NCBI RefSeq assembly: GCF_030819275.1
Contig: NZ_JAUTBL010000001.1
Location: forward strand, 124,001-188,000
Reading direction: 5' to 3'
DNA length: 64,000 nt
DNA from: Agrobacterium larrymoorei
Lineage (GTDB): Bacteria; Pseudomonadota; Alphaproteobacteria; Rhizobiales; Rhizobiaceae
The notes under the pieces were generated by a model. That model did not search any database. It saw only the letters and a program-made list of their open reading frames with translations, and was not told the origin of the DNA. How positions within the stretch are numbered: position 1 is the first letter of the stretch; each line of letters starts with the position of its first letter. Made by a program: the position numbers and the translations under genes. Shown piece by piece: positions 63,710 through 64,000 of this stretch.

Positions 63710-64000
63710 GAGCAATCGGCGATACGATTGACCTCCCAATCCGTTACCGGCGTCTCAAGATCACCTTGACGCTGGTCACGGCAGTTCTTGCCTTGATCGC
63801 GGTCGCAAGCTCTTTCCTGGCTTTCAGCTACCAGCGCCACATTGTCGAAGCGTCACGCTACAATCGCACATTCGATCTCGGCCAAACTGCGGTCGAGTTG
63901 CTGCGGCTACAGTTTGCTCTTCAACAAGCCCAGACATCGGGCGATATCAGCGATGTGTCATTTCGACTTAGCATCATCAACAACCGCCTGAAGATACTCG
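63706..64000 (+). CDS. Membrane sensor protein, N-terminal part (cut by window edge)
   Basis: A frame starting at GTG 63706 stays open for 98 codons to the edge. It has a basic N-terminus (YRRLKITLT), one membrane helix (LVTAVLALIAVASSFLAF) and then a helical periplasmic stretch with VELLRLQFALQQAQ, like the start of a histidine kinase or GGDEF/EAL sensor. Its GTG overlaps the stop of the small molybdopterin-fold gene by 4 bp. The output domain is beyond the edge, so its type is open. Confidence 0.75.
   Translation, partial: MRAIGDTIDLPIRYRRLKITLTLVTAVLALIAVASSFLAFSYQRHIVEASRYNRTFDLGQTAVELLRLQFALQQAQTSGDISDVSFRLSIINNRLKIL

Noticed and set aside
1..64000. CRISPR arrays, tRNA or rRNA genes, insertion sequences, prophage
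   Set aside because: No regularly spaced repeats, no cloverleaf-like or rRNA segments recognised, no transposase, integrase or terminal inverted repeats seen.

Overview
The window reads as a chromosomal or chromid segment of an alphaproteobacterium of the Rhizobiaceae (Agrobacterium/Rhizobium-like). This is inferred from the moderately high GC content, the density of ABC uptake systems with GntR/FCD, LysR, RpiR and TetR regulators, the gene style (ATGA/GTGA stop-start overlaps, frequent GTG starts) and two ferric-siderophore loci. I see no rRNA, tRNA, insertion sequence, phage gene or CRISPR array. Almost all of it is catabolic and transport accessory DNA.

Layout. (1) 1-7245, minus strand: an ethanolamine-type operon. 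It runs nitrilase-family amidase, RraA-like protein, polyamine-type ABC importer (binding protein, ATPase, two permeases), then the start of the ethanolamine ammonia-lyase large subunit (eutB, cut by the left edge). A LysR regulator lies upstream and two intercistronic hairpins bracket the binding-protein gene. (2) 7531-23143: a long minus-strand operon with a dipeptide/opine-type ABC importer, a class III aminotransferase, an amidase, an APH-type kinase, a class III enzyme resembling phospho-amine phospho-lyases, an M20 N-carbamoyl/allantoate-type hydrolase and a GntR/FCD regulator. A GhrA-like dehydrogenase, a second GntR/FCD paralogue and an SDR dehydrogenase follow. A palindrome with core CGATATATCG occurs in the three promoters of this region and probably defines one regulon. 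(3) 23531-25000: a PAS-PAS-GGDEF protein. (4) 25172-35825: a polar amino-acid ABC importer followed by M20 and creatinase/ectoine-hydrolase-like enzymes, a frameshifted enolase-superfamily enzyme, a CTP-synthase-like glutaminase with an unrecognised N-terminus, a VOC protein, a GhrA-like dehydrogenase and a D-amino-acid aminotransferase. It is divergent from a GntR/FCD regulator with what looks like two winged helices. (5) 35948-41744: a TetR regulator with a perfect palindromic operator, then XdhC and a three-subunit molybdenum hydroxylase (PaoABC-like). (6) 41829-49016: siderophore receptor, FecCDE-type importer and RpiR regulator, with a 19-bp inverted operator pair in the divergent promoter. 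(7) 49154-54239: an HD-GYP protein with a degenerate first HD module, a small XRE protein and a ProXWV-type quaternary-amine importer. (8) 54819-62983: a split fhu-type locus (FhuC-like ATPase, AraC regulator, receptor, FhuD-like protein, fused FhuB permease, FhuF reductase). (9) 63215-64000: a small exported molybdopterin-fold protein translationally coupled to the N-terminus of a membrane sensor cut by the right edge.

The common theme is capture of nitrogen-rich small molecules and iron. The two most unusual parts are the kinase/phospho-lyase/amidase operon with its CGATATATCG regulon, and the 25-34.6 kb operon, which resembles ectoine catabolism in logic (amino-acid importer, creatinase-fold hydrolase, M20 deacylase) but has different partners, including an orphan CTP-synthase-like glutaminase. 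All substrates are inferred; none can be read from the sequence alone.
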